The notes under the pieces were generated by a model. That model was not told the DNA's origin, did no database searches, and saw only the letters and a program-made list of their open reading frames with translations. The position numbers and the translations under genes were made by a program. Positions 1 through 7,988 of a DNA stretch of 33,639 bases are shown piece by piece. The DNA is taken from positions 1 to 33,639 of the forward strand of contig CAOJDT010000015.1 of the NCBI GenBank assembly GCA_948433295.1, in the 5' to 3' direction. This stretch comes from an uncultured bacterium (GTDB lineage: Bacteria > Cyanobacteriota > Vampirovibrionia > Gastranaerophilales > Gastranaerophilaceae). Position 1 is the stretch's first letter; every line of letters begins with the position of its first letter.

Positions 1-372
1 AGTGCGCTGAGGCAGCTTCAAGTAAATAATACTCGTGACTGGTCTTTTTATCCGGAAAACGCTAAAAAGTGTATTGAAAAATACGATAACGCATCTACAA
101 CTGGCAACCTTAATCACCGCAAGTCCTCTGGAATATGTGAATTCCCATTTAACTTTCGACCTAATGATACATCCCAAGTTTGGAAATACCATTATAACAA
201 AGGGTTTGAACCGTATAAATACTATTGGGACGGAAAGCTTGAAAGCTTGTATGACAGCAGTGTTGCAGGTTATACCGGCTGTAACATTACTAAACGTGCA
301 TATTGTACAGCTCTAATTCAATACAACAATTGGAAAATTCCTGACGACTATCCGTTAAAGGTGAGTTATTAA
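1..372 (+). CDS. Type IV prepilin-like protein, C-terminal part (pilin A)
   Basis: This is an open frame from the window edge to a TAA at 370-372, so the N-terminus lies outside the window. The readable 123 residues match the C-terminal half of pilin 2 (24727-25497): both have a DW(S/Q)F(Y/F)P stretch, then C-(I/L)-(E/D)-KY, FPF, KGFEPYKY and a final YCTA(L/I)IQ...W-K-(I/V)-PDDYP. The family has an N-terminal prepilin helix and a variable globular domain, and is probably exported by a type IV pilus or type II-like system; that role is inferred from the relatives. The last residues are coded inside the loop of a 15-base-pair inverted repeat, and a second copy of the tail follows at 453-494. 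Confidence 0.8.
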   Translation, partial: SALRQLQVNNTRDWSFYPENAKKCIEKYDNASTTGNLNHRKSSGICEFPFNFRPNDTSQVWKYHYNKGFEPYKYYWDGKLESLYDSSVAGYTGCNITKRAYCTALIQYNNWKIPDDYPLKVSY

Positions 373-389
373 CAAATTTTCCAATTGTT
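325..389 (+). repeat. Inverted repeat straddling the pilin A stop codon
   Basis: The arm at 325-339 (AACAATTGGAAAATT) is perfectly complementary to the arm at 375-389 (AATTTTCCAATTGTT). The 35-base loop holds the last codons and the stop. There is no T-run after the second arm, so it does not look like an ordinary terminator. Pilin 3 has an equivalent repeat at 31358-31433. Confidence 0.8.
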
Positions 390-438
390 CATTTGACCAA
401 AATTGGGCTTCAATGATGCAAGTTGGTGGCATTCAGGT

Positions 439-494
439 CCGGACTGGTCCGGTGGAAAATTCCTGATGACTACCCATTGAAAGTTAGTTATTAA
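439..494 (+). repeat. Orphan second copy of the pilin A C-terminal tail with a leading palindrome
   Basis: A near-palindrome CCGGACTGGTCCGG (439-452) directly abuts codons for WKIPDDYPLKVSY and a TAA (453-494). This is the same peptide as the end of pilin A, 122 bases further on. All base differences between the two tails are synonymous (GAC/GAT, TAT/TAC, CCG/CCA, TTA/TTG, AAG/AAA, GTG/GTT). The frame stays open only back to a TGA at 414-416, so this is a fragment and not a full gene. A matching unit lies after pilin 3. Confidence 0.8.
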
Positions 495-509
495 AAACAT
501 AAACAAACC

Positions 510-541
510 AGACGGAACCTTTAAAATCGTTCCGTCTTTTT
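510..541 (+). terminator. Intrinsic terminator after the pilin A region
   Basis: AGACGGAAC (510-518) pairs perfectly with GTTCCGTCT (529-537) and is followed by a T-run. It closes pilin A and its orphan tail before pyrH. Confidence 0.85.
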
Positions 542-595
542 ATACTTTACAAGAAGGTTATTTTAATGTATATTAGAGGGAAAGAGGGACATCTA

Positions 596-1321
596 ATGGA
601 AAATAATTTAAAGTATAAAAGAGTGTTGATAAAAATCAGCGGCGAAGCATTGTTAGGAGACCAACAGTTCGGTATTGACCAGAACCCTGTTGCAATGATT
701 GCAAATGAAGTGAAAAAAGCACGTGAACTCGGTGCTGAAATTGCAATTGTAGTCGGCGGCGGCAACATTTTCCGCGGAATGAAAAACAGCGCAAAATTAG
801 GAATGGATCAGGCTTCGGGCGATTATGTCGGAATGCTTGCAACAGTAATGAATGCTATTGCACTCCAGAGCGCCTTTAATCAAATCGGCGTTCCTTGCAG
901 AGTACAAAGCGCACTTGCGATAAATCAGGTTGCGGAACCTTACATTCGCCACCGCGCAATCCGCCACCTTGAAAAAGGCAGAGTGGTAATTTTTGCGGCA
1001 GGGACAGGCAACCCGTTCTTCACAACCGACACTGCTGCGGCATTGAGAGCCTCCGAAATTAACGCGGAAGCAATGCTTATGGCGAAAAACGGCGTTGACG
1101 GAGTTTACACCGATGATCCGAAAACTAACCCGAACGCTAAAAAACTTGAACAAATCACTTACGATGATATAATCAAAAACGGATTAAAAGTAATGGACAC
1201 AGCGGCTTGCGCATTGTGTAAACAAAATAACATTCCGATTGTTGTATTTGATTTTGATACAAAAGACGGAATCAGCAAGATTCTGCAAAACGAAAAATTA
1301 GGAACATACATAAGTTTATAG
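596..1321 (+). CDS. pyrH: UMP kinase
   Basis: PyrH phosphorylates UMP to UDP in pyrimidine nucleotide synthesis, in the cytoplasm. The protein has the amino acid kinase fold: KISGEAL near the N-terminus, the glycine-rich IVVGGGNIFRG, and the late GTGNPFFTTDTAAALRA segment typical of bacterial PyrH. I prefer the ATG at 596, because GAGGGA lies 6 bases upstream and the protein then begins a few residues before YKRVLIKISG, as in relatives. An in-frame ATG at 566 also has a fair AAGG site and would add 10 residues. It is the first gene of the pyrH-frr-cdsA-rnc-rpe operon, and pyrH followed by frr is a widely conserved pair. Confidence 0.97.
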   Translation: MENNLKYKRVLIKISGEALLGDQQFGIDQNPVAMIANEVKKARELGAEIAIVVGGGNIFRGMKNSAKLGMDQASGDYVGMLATVMNAIALQSAFNQIGVPCRVQSALAINQVAEPYIRHRAIRHLEKGRVVIFAAGTGNPFFTTDTAAALRASEINAEAMLMAKNGVDGVYTDDPKTNPNAKKLEQITYDDIIKNGLKVMDTAACALCKQNNIPIVVFDFDTKDGISKILQNEKLGTYISL

Positions 1322-1339
1322 TTAAAGAAAGAGGTAAAA

Positions 1340-1918
1340 ATGTCAGATATGGCAAACGATTCTTTAGAAGAATTATTTTTATTCGGCGAAGAAAAAATGG
1401 AAAAAGCTATCGCGCAGCTTAAACGCGAATTCGGGCAAATTCGTTCAGGCAGAGCAAATCCGCTCATTTTGGACAAAGTTGTTGTGGATTACTACGGAGC
1501 ACCGACCCCTTTAAGACAAATGTCGCAGGTAACTGTTCAAGACGGTACAACTCTCGTTATCACACCTTACGACAAATCAATCCTGAAAGAAATCGAAAAA
1601 GCAATCATTAAAGCAGAAATCGGTATCACGCCAAACAGTGACGGAATTTGCATCAGACTAGCCTTCCCGCCATTGACAGAAGAAAGAAGAAAAGAAATCG
1701 TTAAAGACGTAAAAAGACTCGGTGAAGACGCAAAAGTTGCAATCAGAAACATTCGTCGCGATATGACAGATTCTTTGAAAAAAATTGAAAAAGATGAAAA
1801 ATTACCTGAAGATTCTGTTAAAGATAATCAGGATAAAATCCAAAAATTAACAGATAAATTTACAGGTATTATTGACAGTAATGTTACTGATAAAGAAAAA
1901 GAGGTTTTAACTGTATAA
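1340..1918 (+). CDS. frr: Ribosome recycling factor
   Basis: Frr splits post-termination ribosomes together with EF-G. At 192 residues it is slightly longer than the usual 185, with a short N-terminal extension. Diagnostic segments are the QIRSGRANP stretch near residue 36, VVVDYYGAPTPL, and the helical C-terminus with PPLTEERRKEIVK. AGAGG lies about 7 bases before the ATG. The stop codon overlaps the cdsA start by one base (TAATG), which suggests translational coupling. Confidence 0.97.
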   Translation: MSDMANDSLEELFLFGEEKMEKAIAQLKREFGQIRSGRANPLILDKVVVDYYGAPTPLRQMSQVTVQDGTTLVITPYDKSILKEIEKAIIKAEIGITPNSDGICIRLAFPPLTEERRKEIVKDVKRLGEDAKVAIRNIRRDMTDSLKKIEKDEKLPEDSVKDNQDKIQKLTDKFTGIIDSNVTDKEKEVLTV

Positions 1919-2793
1919 TGAGCGAAGAAACTAAAGGCTTGAATAAAAACGCAACAAGAATGCTTACGGGATTGGTAATGGGAACAATTGCATTGTCCTG
2001 TATTATGTACGGGAAACTCGCGCTTCTTGCGTTATTGTTATTCGTAATATTCTCAGCCTCAAAAGAATATGTAAAAATATTGGAAAACAAAGGTTTTTAT
2101 CCGAGCCTGAAAGTTATGTTCATTGCACAGTTATTGATAGCAATAATTGCATATTTTCAACGACTTGATTTAGTTACGGTAGCACTCACATTCGGCGTCA
2201 TCGGCGCATTTATGTGGGTGCTTTTCCGCGGAAGACAACCCTATATCGCCAATGTGGCTACAACAGTTCTGGGAATGATATACTGTGGTTGGTTTCCTCT
2301 GCACCTTATATTCTTAAGAAACCTCTCAAACGAACAATTTAATGACGGCTTAGGCTTTGTAATAATGATGTTTTCAGCGGTTCTTTTAACAGATATCGGC
2401 TGCTATTATGCGGGAAGACATCTTGGCAAACATAAGCTTGCACCTGTTGTCAGTCCCAATAAAACCATTGAAGGTTCCATAGGCGGAGCTATCTGTGCGA
2501 TTATCGGATGTATAGTAATCGGTTATTTTATCGGAGTTGAATGGTATATGTCTGCAATTGCAGGGATTCTCTGTACGGCATTTGCGCAAATCGGCGACCT
2601 TTGTGAATCTTTAATCAAAAGAGATGCCGGTGTCAAAGATTCGGGACATTGCCTCCCTGGACACGGCGGATTTTTAGACCGCACTGACAGCTTTATTTTT
2701 ACGATTCCGGTAATGTATTATTTCACAAAACATTTTATTTTCTCACATGATATTGTTAACGGCTTAATACACTTTGTAAAAGGAATTCTTTAA
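1918..2793 (+). CDS. cdsA: Phosphatidate cytidylyltransferase
   Basis: CdsA makes CDP-diacylglycerol from phosphatidic acid and CTP, the branch point of phospholipid synthesis, and is an integral membrane protein. The 291-residue protein has about eight hydrophobic segments. The family signature is clear near residues 228-255: SLIKRDAGVKDSGHCLPGHG followed by GFLDR. SPNKTIEGSIGG is also present. It is coupled to frr by the TAATG overlap and is followed without a gap by rnc. The frr-cdsA order is typical, although the uppS gene often found between them is absent. Confidence 0.96.
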   Translation: MSEETKGLNKNATRMLTGLVMGTIALSCIMYGKLALLALLLFVIFSASKEYVKILENKGFYPSLKVMFIAQLLIAIIAYFQRLDLVTVALTFGVIGAFMWVLFRGRQPYIANVATTVLGMIYCGWFPLHLIFLRNLSNEQFNDGLGFVIMMFSAVLLTDIGCYYAGRHLGKHKLAPVVSPNKTIEGSIGGAICAIIGCIVIGYFIGVEWYMSAIAGILCTAFAQIGDLCESLIKRDAGVKDSGHCLPGHGGFLDRTDSFIFTIPVMYYFTKHFIFSHDIVNGLIHFVKGIL

Positions 2794-3486
2794 ATGGCAT
2801 CGGTAGAAGAGATTTTCGGGATTAAGACTGATAATAAAAAACTGTTTGAAACAGCACTCACCCATCCGTCTTATACAAAAGAAAGAGATATGGATTACAC
2901 AGAGTGTTATGAAAGACTTGAATTCCTCGGAGATTCAGTATTGAAACTTCTTGTTTCGGATGTTCTTTATGCAAAATATCCGACTTATACAGAAGGCGAA
3001 ATGTCAAAAATTCGCTCTATAGCAGTTTCCGACAATACACTTTCAAAAATCGCAAAAACAATCGGCTTGGACGAACTTATCATCGCAAGCCCGCATGACG
3101 AAAAACAAGGAATTACACATCTGGAATCAGTGACGGCTTGTGCATTTGAAGCAACGTTAGGAGCGTATTACCTTGACGGAAAACTTCAAGAATTACGAGA
3201 CTTTATAGCCCGACAGATGAATTTTTATATAGAAGAAATTGACAAAAATTTTGAAAAATATAACGCAAAAGCAATACTGCAGGAATATACACAGAGCTTA
3301 ACCAAAGAAACTCCTGTTTATAAAGTTATCGGCTCAAAAGGCCCCGAACATCATAAACTTTTTGAAATAGAAGTTTCTTACAGAGGAGAAGTCATAGCAC
3401 AAGGTGAAGGCAGAACCAAAAAAGACGCAGAACAAAATGCGGCTTACGAAGCTTGTAAAAAACTGGGGGCAATATGTCAAAAGTAA
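2794..3486 (+). CDS. rnc: Ribonuclease III
   Basis: RNase III cleaves double-stranded RNA in rRNA and mRNA processing. The protein has 230 residues: an RNase III domain with ERLEFLGDSVL near residue 47, then a dsRNA-binding domain from about residue 160 ending in GRTKKDAEQNAAYEACKKLG. The second catalytic region normally reads A-D-x-x-E; here it reads A-C-A-F-E, with Cys116 (TGT at 3139-3141) in place of the usual metal-binding aspartate while Glu119 is kept. The ATG directly follows the cdsA stop, and the gene overlaps rpe by 13 bases. Confidence 0.95.
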   Translation: MASVEEIFGIKTDNKKLFETALTHPSYTKERDMDYTECYERLEFLGDSVLKLLVSDVLYAKYPTYTEGEMSKIRSIAVSDNTLSKIAKTIGLDELIIASPHDEKQGITHLESVTACAFEATLGAYYLDGKLQELRDFIARQMNFYIEEIDKNFEKYNAKAILQEYTQSLTKETPVYKVIGSKGPEHHKLFEIEVSYRGEVIAQGEGRTKKDAEQNAAYEACKKLGAICQK

Positions 3487-4115
3487 TTGTATCCCCGTCA
3501 ATTCTTTCTGCTGACTTTGCGAATCTTGAACGAGATATAAAAAAAGTTGAAACCGCGGGCGCAGACTGGCTTCATATAGATGTAATGGACGGACATTTTG
3601 TTCCGAATATTACAATCGGAGTTCCTGTAGTAAAATCAATAAAACAAATCGCCTCAAACCCTCTGGACGTGCATTTGATGATTGAAAATCCCGAAAAATA
3701 CATAAAACCTTTTGCGGAAGCGGGAGCCGATATTATTACGTTCCATTATGAAGCGGCAAAAGATAAAGTTTCGGAAATTATTAAATTAATAAAATCTTAT
3801 AAAGTTAAAGCAGGACTCTCAATAAAACCAAAAACATCTCCTGACGAGATTCTTGACTACCTGCACGAACTTGACATGGTTTTGATAATGACAGTTGAAC
3901 CCGGTTTTGGCGGACAAAAATTCATGCCTGATTGCGCACAAAAAATTCCTGTAATAAAAAAACATGCACCTGAAAACTTAATAATTCAGGTTGACGGCGG
4001 AATAAATTCAGAAACGGCAAAAGTTTGCACACAATATGGTGCAAACTCTCTCGTTGCCGGAAATTATATCTACAAATCCGAAGATATTGAAAAAGCTATC
4101 CTAAGCTTACACTAA
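3474..4115 (+). CDS. rpe: Ribulose-phosphate 3-epimerase
   Basis: Rpe interconverts ribulose 5-phosphate and xylulose 5-phosphate in the pentose phosphate pathway. The 213-residue TIM barrel has the family markers SPSILSADFANL at the N-terminus, HIDVMDGHFVPN with the metal-binding histidine and aspartate, VHLMIENPE, MTVEPGFGGQKF, and VDGGIN plus NSLVAGNYIY for phosphate binding. The start lies inside the end of rnc. Its 3' end overlaps the convergent gene at 4107-5207 by 9 bases, and no terminator is visible between them. Confidence 0.97.
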   Translation: MSKVIVSPSILSADFANLERDIKKVETAGADWLHIDVMDGHFVPNITIGVPVVKSIKQIASNPLDVHLMIENPEKYIKPFAEAGADIITFHYEAAKDKVSEIIKLIKSYKVKAGLSIKPKTSPDEILDYLHELDMVLIMTVEPGFGGQKFMPDCAQKIPVIKKHAPENLIIQVDGGINSETAKVCTQYGANSLVAGNYIYKSEDIEKAILSLH

Positions 4116-5207
4116 TCCACGTTTTTCTTTACGTTTTAGGATTTCGTTAGGGTCTGTAAGAATTTTATCATCTACAGTTGCAGTGTCTTCTTGTGCAACC
4201 TCTTCTTTTTTCGTATTACTTTCTTTTGCGAGTTGATCATTATCCGCATCATTTACGGTATTATCGCCCTCAGCCTTATTCTTCGCGTCTTCAGACTTGA
4301 TATCATCGGATTGCTTAGGAAGCGTAGCGCCTGAAGCTCTCGTGACTTCATCTTTATCCGCATTGACCGAATCTCTGTAACCGTTTGCGGTTCCTCGATT
4401 TTCGCCAAATTGTTGATCTCCCGCATCACTCTTCTTAACCTCTTGTTCGCCGGCTTTTTTAGTAATCCTTCCTGCAAAATCAAAGAATGAACGATTAAGT
4501 TCAGGGGAATTTCCTAGAGAAATTGCCTGATTGCCGTAACCACGACCAGTAAGAGATGTAAATTCTGCCGATGAGACCTGATTTAATGCATTATCAATAG
4601 GCATTGCGGCAGACTCGATGGTACTGAGTCCTGCCTGACCGATATTTCGAATTTCTCTGTCCAGTCTAGCAGCCTCAAGCGTACCTGAAACATCACCAGT
4701 TTTATTTTCTTTCTTACTTGACATTAATGCCTGAATTCGCGTCATAACATCATTTTTAGCATCCTGAGCATTTGCAGCGGCAGCTTCTGATTGAGCCATA
4801 TACTGCTCCATGCTGTCCATTAAGTTTTGAATTTCATTTGTATATTCTTTACTGTAATTTCTAAAAATTTTAGCCTGATCTCTTATTGATACACCTTCCT
4901 GCGTCATTTTTTCACGCAAAGCGTCAGCCTCAACATCGGTAGTACCGCTATCAGGATTTTGAAGATTGTTACCATTTACACCTGCCATGGTAGTTGCGCC
5001 CATCGCCATCTCATAAGTAACATCCTCGGGCGCATTTTGCTGTTTATTAAACTCTACAGCCCACTGTAATATATAATCAGGAACCTCCTGCCCCTGTTTC
5101 TCATACTCCAAAATTTCATCGGACGTACAGTTTTTCCAGTTGACAGCAGGGTCTTTTTTAGCAGTTCTTACTTGCTGGCTGGTTACGGAACCTATTGCAT
5201 CTACCAT
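4107..5207 (-). CDS. Unrecognised 366-residue hydrophilic protein
   Basis: I do not recognise this protein. It has no signal peptide or membrane segment. Residues about 95-160 are helical and could form a coiled coil (NEIQNLMDSMEQYMAQSEAA). The last third is very rich in D, E, K and N and is probably disordered. The ATG is preceded by AAGGAG at good spacing. It lies convergent with rpe and divergent from a small gene at 5381. Composition and context are compatible with a secreted or regulatory accessory protein, but nothing in the sequence shows a function. Confidence 0.75.
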   Translation of the reverse strand: MVDAIGSVTSQQVRTAKKDPAVNWKNCTSDEILEYEKQGQEVPDYILQWAVEFNKQQNAPEDVTYEMAMGATTMAGVNGNNLQNPDSGTTDVEADALREKMTQEGVSIRDQAKIFRNYSKEYTNEIQNLMDSMEQYMAQSEAAAANAQDAKNDVMTRIQALMSSKKENKTGDVSGTLEAARLDREIRNIGQAGLSTIESAAMPIDNALNQVSSAEFTSLTGRGYGNQAISLGNSPELNRSFFDFAGRITKKAGEQEVKKSDAGDQQFGENRGTANGYRDSVNADKDEVTRASGATLPKQSDDIKSEDAKNKAEGDNTVNDADNDQLAKESNTKKEEVAQEDTATVDDKILTDPNEILKRKEKRGLV

Positions 5208-5380
5208 AAGTATTCTCCTTTTTTATAGTCTTTATACTCTACGGATGTATTTCATCAAAACTTTAATTAAATTAAGAAATGTAACGATTTTTATATAAAT
5301 TGAATATAAAAAGTCAATATTTTTTTAAAGGAATTTTTTATATAAGTACGAGAGCAAAATAAAGAAGAGAGGTTACTAAA

Positions 5381-5557
5381 ATGGCAAAGTTATTAACATT
5401 AACAACCACGGTTTCCGATACATATAAAAATACAGCAGAAGCAATCAGCGAAGTAAATTTATCAAATAAATTCGTAGTACGAAAAACTCTGGTAGAATTG
5501 ATGAAACAATCATTCTTCCACGGTTCAAACAAATTTGGAAACAACTTTATAGCGTAA
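5381..5557 (+). CDS. Small unrecognised protein, 58 residues
   Basis: The ORF runs from ATG 5381 to TAA 5555-5557, with AGAGAGG about 8 bases upstream. The predicted peptide begins MAKLLTLTTTVSDTYKNTAE and ends NKFGNNFIA. It has no membrane segment and no known motif. It stands alone between a divergent gene and a downstream terminator at 5637-5661. The good ribosome binding site and the following terminator support a real small gene, but no function can be assigned. Confidence 0.55.
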   Translation: MAKLLTLTTTVSDTYKNTAEAISEVNLSNKFVVRKTLVELMKQSFFHGSNKFGNNFIA

Positions 5558-5636
5558 AGTTGTCGTTGGAAAAAATAAGGAAATAGGATTAAACAACGTA
5601 AGGAAGTATAGGAAAATAAGGAATCATAAACATAAA

Positions 5637-5661
5637 CGGCTGACATAAAGTCAGCCTTTTT
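5637..5661 (+). terminator. Intrinsic terminator after the small gene
   Basis: GGCTGA (5638-5643) pairs with TCAGCC (5651-5656) across a 7-base loop and is followed by TTTTTATTT. Confidence 0.8.
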
Positions 5662-5753
5662 ATTTGGCTTAATATTTCATAACAAAATTGTAGAAATTCA
5701 AAAAAATATCCGTATATAAAAAATAAAAGCATTCTAAATATGGAGTTTTAAAT

Positions 5754-6095
5754 ATGGGTATGAACATCAACTCACTTGGGGCAATTGCATCCGCCGTAGC
5801 ATTTGACAGCGAGTATCAGCGAATAATCCGTGAACTAAGAGCACTCGGAATTGAACCCACCGGAGACAAAGCTACTGACAAGGCAAAACTTGAAGCCGTA
5901 AAAGAACAAAAAAGAGCGCAGGCAAACGGCTGCATTGTAAAAGAAGCCGTCAACGGCACAAATGAAACCGAAAAAGCAGGAGCAATTTCTTCCTCGGATA
6001 ATATTAAAAATGATACGGCAATTCAAGCACAGAATATGACAGGCGCAGAACAAATTGCACAATTCAATAAGTTTAAGATTTTAGGATTATACTAA
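5754..6095 (+). CDS. Unrecognised 113-residue protein
   Basis: The ATG at 5754 has GGAG about 10 bases upstream; a second ATG follows two codons later. The protein starts MGMNINSLGAIASAVAFDSE, then has a helical, charged stretch (ATDKAKLEAVKEQKRAQ) and a polar, Asn/Thr/Ser-rich second half with one cysteine. There is no obvious signal peptide. In its style, a short N-terminal motif followed by a low-complexity body, it resembles the protein at 4107-5207, but I can show no sequence relationship. Function unknown. Confidence 0.65.
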   Translation: MGMNINSLGAIASAVAFDSEYQRIIRELRALGIEPTGDKATDKAKLEAVKEQKRAQANGCIVKEAVNGTNETEKAGAISSSDNIKNDTAIQAQNMTGAEQIAQFNKFKILGLY

Positions 6096-6116
6096 ATTTG
6101 CCTCAAATAGAAATTG

Positions 6117-6806
6117 CTATTTTGCCATATAGAACTTTTTCTGTTCGGGAGTAAGTTTTTCAATCGAATATCTTAATGCTGTCCGTGGCATTTTTTTATA
6201 ATGCTTATCCAAAAACGAAAACAAAACCTTTTCATCTTGCTTACCTGCTTCTCTAAGCATCCAGCCGACGGCTTTGTGCATCAAATCATGTTTGTGAGAA
6301 AGGAATTTTTCACAGAGTTCCGTCAGTAACGAAAATTCACCTGCCCTCAAAATACTCCATTGTGAAACGACAGCAATACGTTCTGACCATAAATGTCCGG
6401 AATCCGCAAGATTTCGTATGACAGAGTCGTCTTTTGTATCAAGAAAATGTTGCCCTATAATTTTCGGAGCCGTTAAATCCACTAAATCCCAATTGTTTAT
6501 ATTTTTTGCATTGCGAACATAAAGTTGAACGATTTCATAGCGATTATCAGTTTTTTCGTAAAGCAAAACCATCATTAACAAAGCACAAAGCCGAATTTCA
6601 TGATATTCATTATTAAGCATATCCTGCAATTCATCAAAAGAAGTTGATTTGTAATACTTTTTCGCAATTTCTCTTGTTTTTGGCACCCGAATCCCGAGAA
6701 ATTTATCCCATTCTCCATATTGTCCTTTGTCAGTCTTAAAAAATCGCATTAAATGTTTAGCCTGTTGTTCATTTTTAAGTTCTAAAAGTTCCTCTTTTGC
6801 ATTCAT
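6117..6806 (-). CDS. DNA alkylation repair protein, AlkD-like
   Basis: AlkD-family DNA glycosylases remove bulky or charged alkylated bases using a HEAT-like repeat fold. The protein (229 residues from the ATG at 6804-6806) shows the family features: GIRVPKTREIAKKYY near the N-terminus, NNWDLVDLTAPKIIG with the tryptophan and aspartate of the active-site region, LWSERIAVVSQW with the conserved arginine, and KAVGWMLREAGK. An upstream TTG would add 12 hydrophobic, AT-coded residues, which I consider spurious. It is a lone gene on the minus strand. I am sure of the family; activity is inferred. Confidence 0.88.
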   Translation of the reverse strand: MNAKEELLELKNEQQAKHLMRFFKTDKGQYGEWDKFLGIRVPKTREIAKKYYKSTSFDELQDMLNNEYHEIRLCALLMMVLLYEKTDNRYEIVQLYVRNAKNINNWDLVDLTAPKIIGQHFLDTKDDSVIRNLADSGHLWSERIAVVSQWSILRAGEFSLLTELCEKFLSHKHDLMHKAVGWMLREAGKQDEKVLFSFLDKHYKKMPRTALRYSIEKLTPEQKKFYMAK

Positions 6807-6867
6807 AACAAAAAATATATCAAAAATAATAAAAAACCGCAAAAATTTTAATCAGAATATAAAAATA

Positions 6868-7895
6868 TTAGCTGATTAATTTATTCAAATAAGGTATTTT
6901 TAAACAAACCGTAATTATAACGTAGCACACTAAAAATACAATAGCACTCGCAATAAAAGCAGATAACATACTATTAATTCCTATAGAATGTAAAAATTTT
7001 AAAAACATGTGAAATGAAGGTATATTTAATACAAAATTATGAATAAGAAATATACCAAAAACACTTTTTGCTAAAGAGGAGATTACTTTCTTAGAATTAT
7101 TGGAAAATTTAATAATTGAACATATATATTTTATAGTCATAAACATACATACAGCATTTATAACATCAAATGCACTATGGAAAAAACGCGGTTTGTCATC
7201 AATAAAAACTCCAGTCATTTTCCATTGAAAATAAGTTATGTAAGCTGCTAATAATATAAATAAAAAATTAAACAGCCACATTACAGGCAGTATTTCTTTT
7301 ATTTTTTTCATATCTAAATGATAATGTATAAAATACCCTAATAACGGATAGACTATAATTCGTGACGTGAAAAAAGTTTTATCAAAATAAGACATACCAG
7401 GTTCAATTTCAATAGATAAAAGATGTTGTAATGACGGCAAAATACCCATAAAAAATAATGCGCCAAAAAATATATAATAAAAATATTTTTTATCGAGATT
7501 ATTAACTAAATTCCTTAGAAAAGGTAAAATTAATAAAAATGCTATATATGCATATAAGAACCATAGGATTCCCTTTATACTGGTAATAATACTTGCCAAC
7601 ATCAGAGTTGTTACTTTATAAAATATTCGTTTTTTAAAAATGACTTCTAAAGGTTCATCTCTATTTTTTAACAGCAAGGCACCTGAAATCATAAAAAATA
7701 CGGGTACCGCAAAATTACAAAATATAGAAATACATAAATAAATCCAAAAAATTAGATTACTACTTTTATTAAAAACATATAAATTAAAACCATCAGCTCC
7801 CGTATGAATAAAAATTACAAAAAAACAGCCAAAATCCGAAGTATATCAAGATAAACAATTCGCTCTCTGTTAACATTGGCTTGTAAATTATTCAT
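6868..7895 (-). pseudogene. Acyltransferase-3 family membrane protein, frameshifted in a T7 run
   Basis: The family O-acetylates cell-surface sugars and has about ten membrane helices. An ATG at 7893-7895 starts MNNLQANVNRERIVYLDILR, the typical N-terminus with the R-x-x-x-x-D-(I/L)-L-R motif. That frame hits a TAA just after a run of seven T (plus-strand A run 7819-7825). One extra T would join it to the remaining frame, which continues VIFIHTGADGF and the long membrane part readable at 6868-7692. The joined protein would be about 342 residues, the usual family length. The gene is therefore broken or switched off by one base. Whether this is phase variation, decay or a sequencing error cannot be told from one sequence. 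Confidence 0.8.
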
Positions 7896-7915
7896 ACAAC
7901 TCAATTTCCAAAAAT

Positions 7916-7988
7916 CGCAAGGGGAAATTTTTGAACTCTCGACCTCTCAAATATAGCCGTAAGCTCTAACCAATTGAGCCACCTTGTC
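7916..7988 (-). pseudogene. Decayed tRNA gene, Met-like
   Basis: On the minus strand the D-arm GCTCAATTGGTTAGAGC is intact, the 5' side of the anticodon arm reads TTACGGCT, and a T-arm-like GGTCGAGAGTTCAAA follows. The 3' side of the anticodon stem no longer pairs, the T-stem is weak, the two outer acceptor pairs mismatch, and no CCA is encoded. The intact ancestor probably resembled tRNA-Met (TACGGCTCATAACCGTA type), but that identity is a guess. It lies just upstream of the broken acyltransferase gene. Confidence 0.55.

Noticed and set aside
35-316. 93-codon frame starting MTGLFIRKTLK
   Set aside because: It overlaps the C-terminal part of pilin A in another frame; the frame 1 product matches pilin 2 and the overlapping frame has no support.
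325-494. Diversity-generating retroelement (variable repeat plus template repeat) at pilin A
   Set aside because: No reverse transcriptase is in the window, and the differences between the tail copies are synonymous and not adenine-specific, which does not fit mutagenic homing.
797-1153. Long minus-strand frames inside pyrH and other housekeeping genes
   Set aside because: They are antisense shadows of well-identified genes and have cysteine- and histidine-rich, non-protein-like composition.
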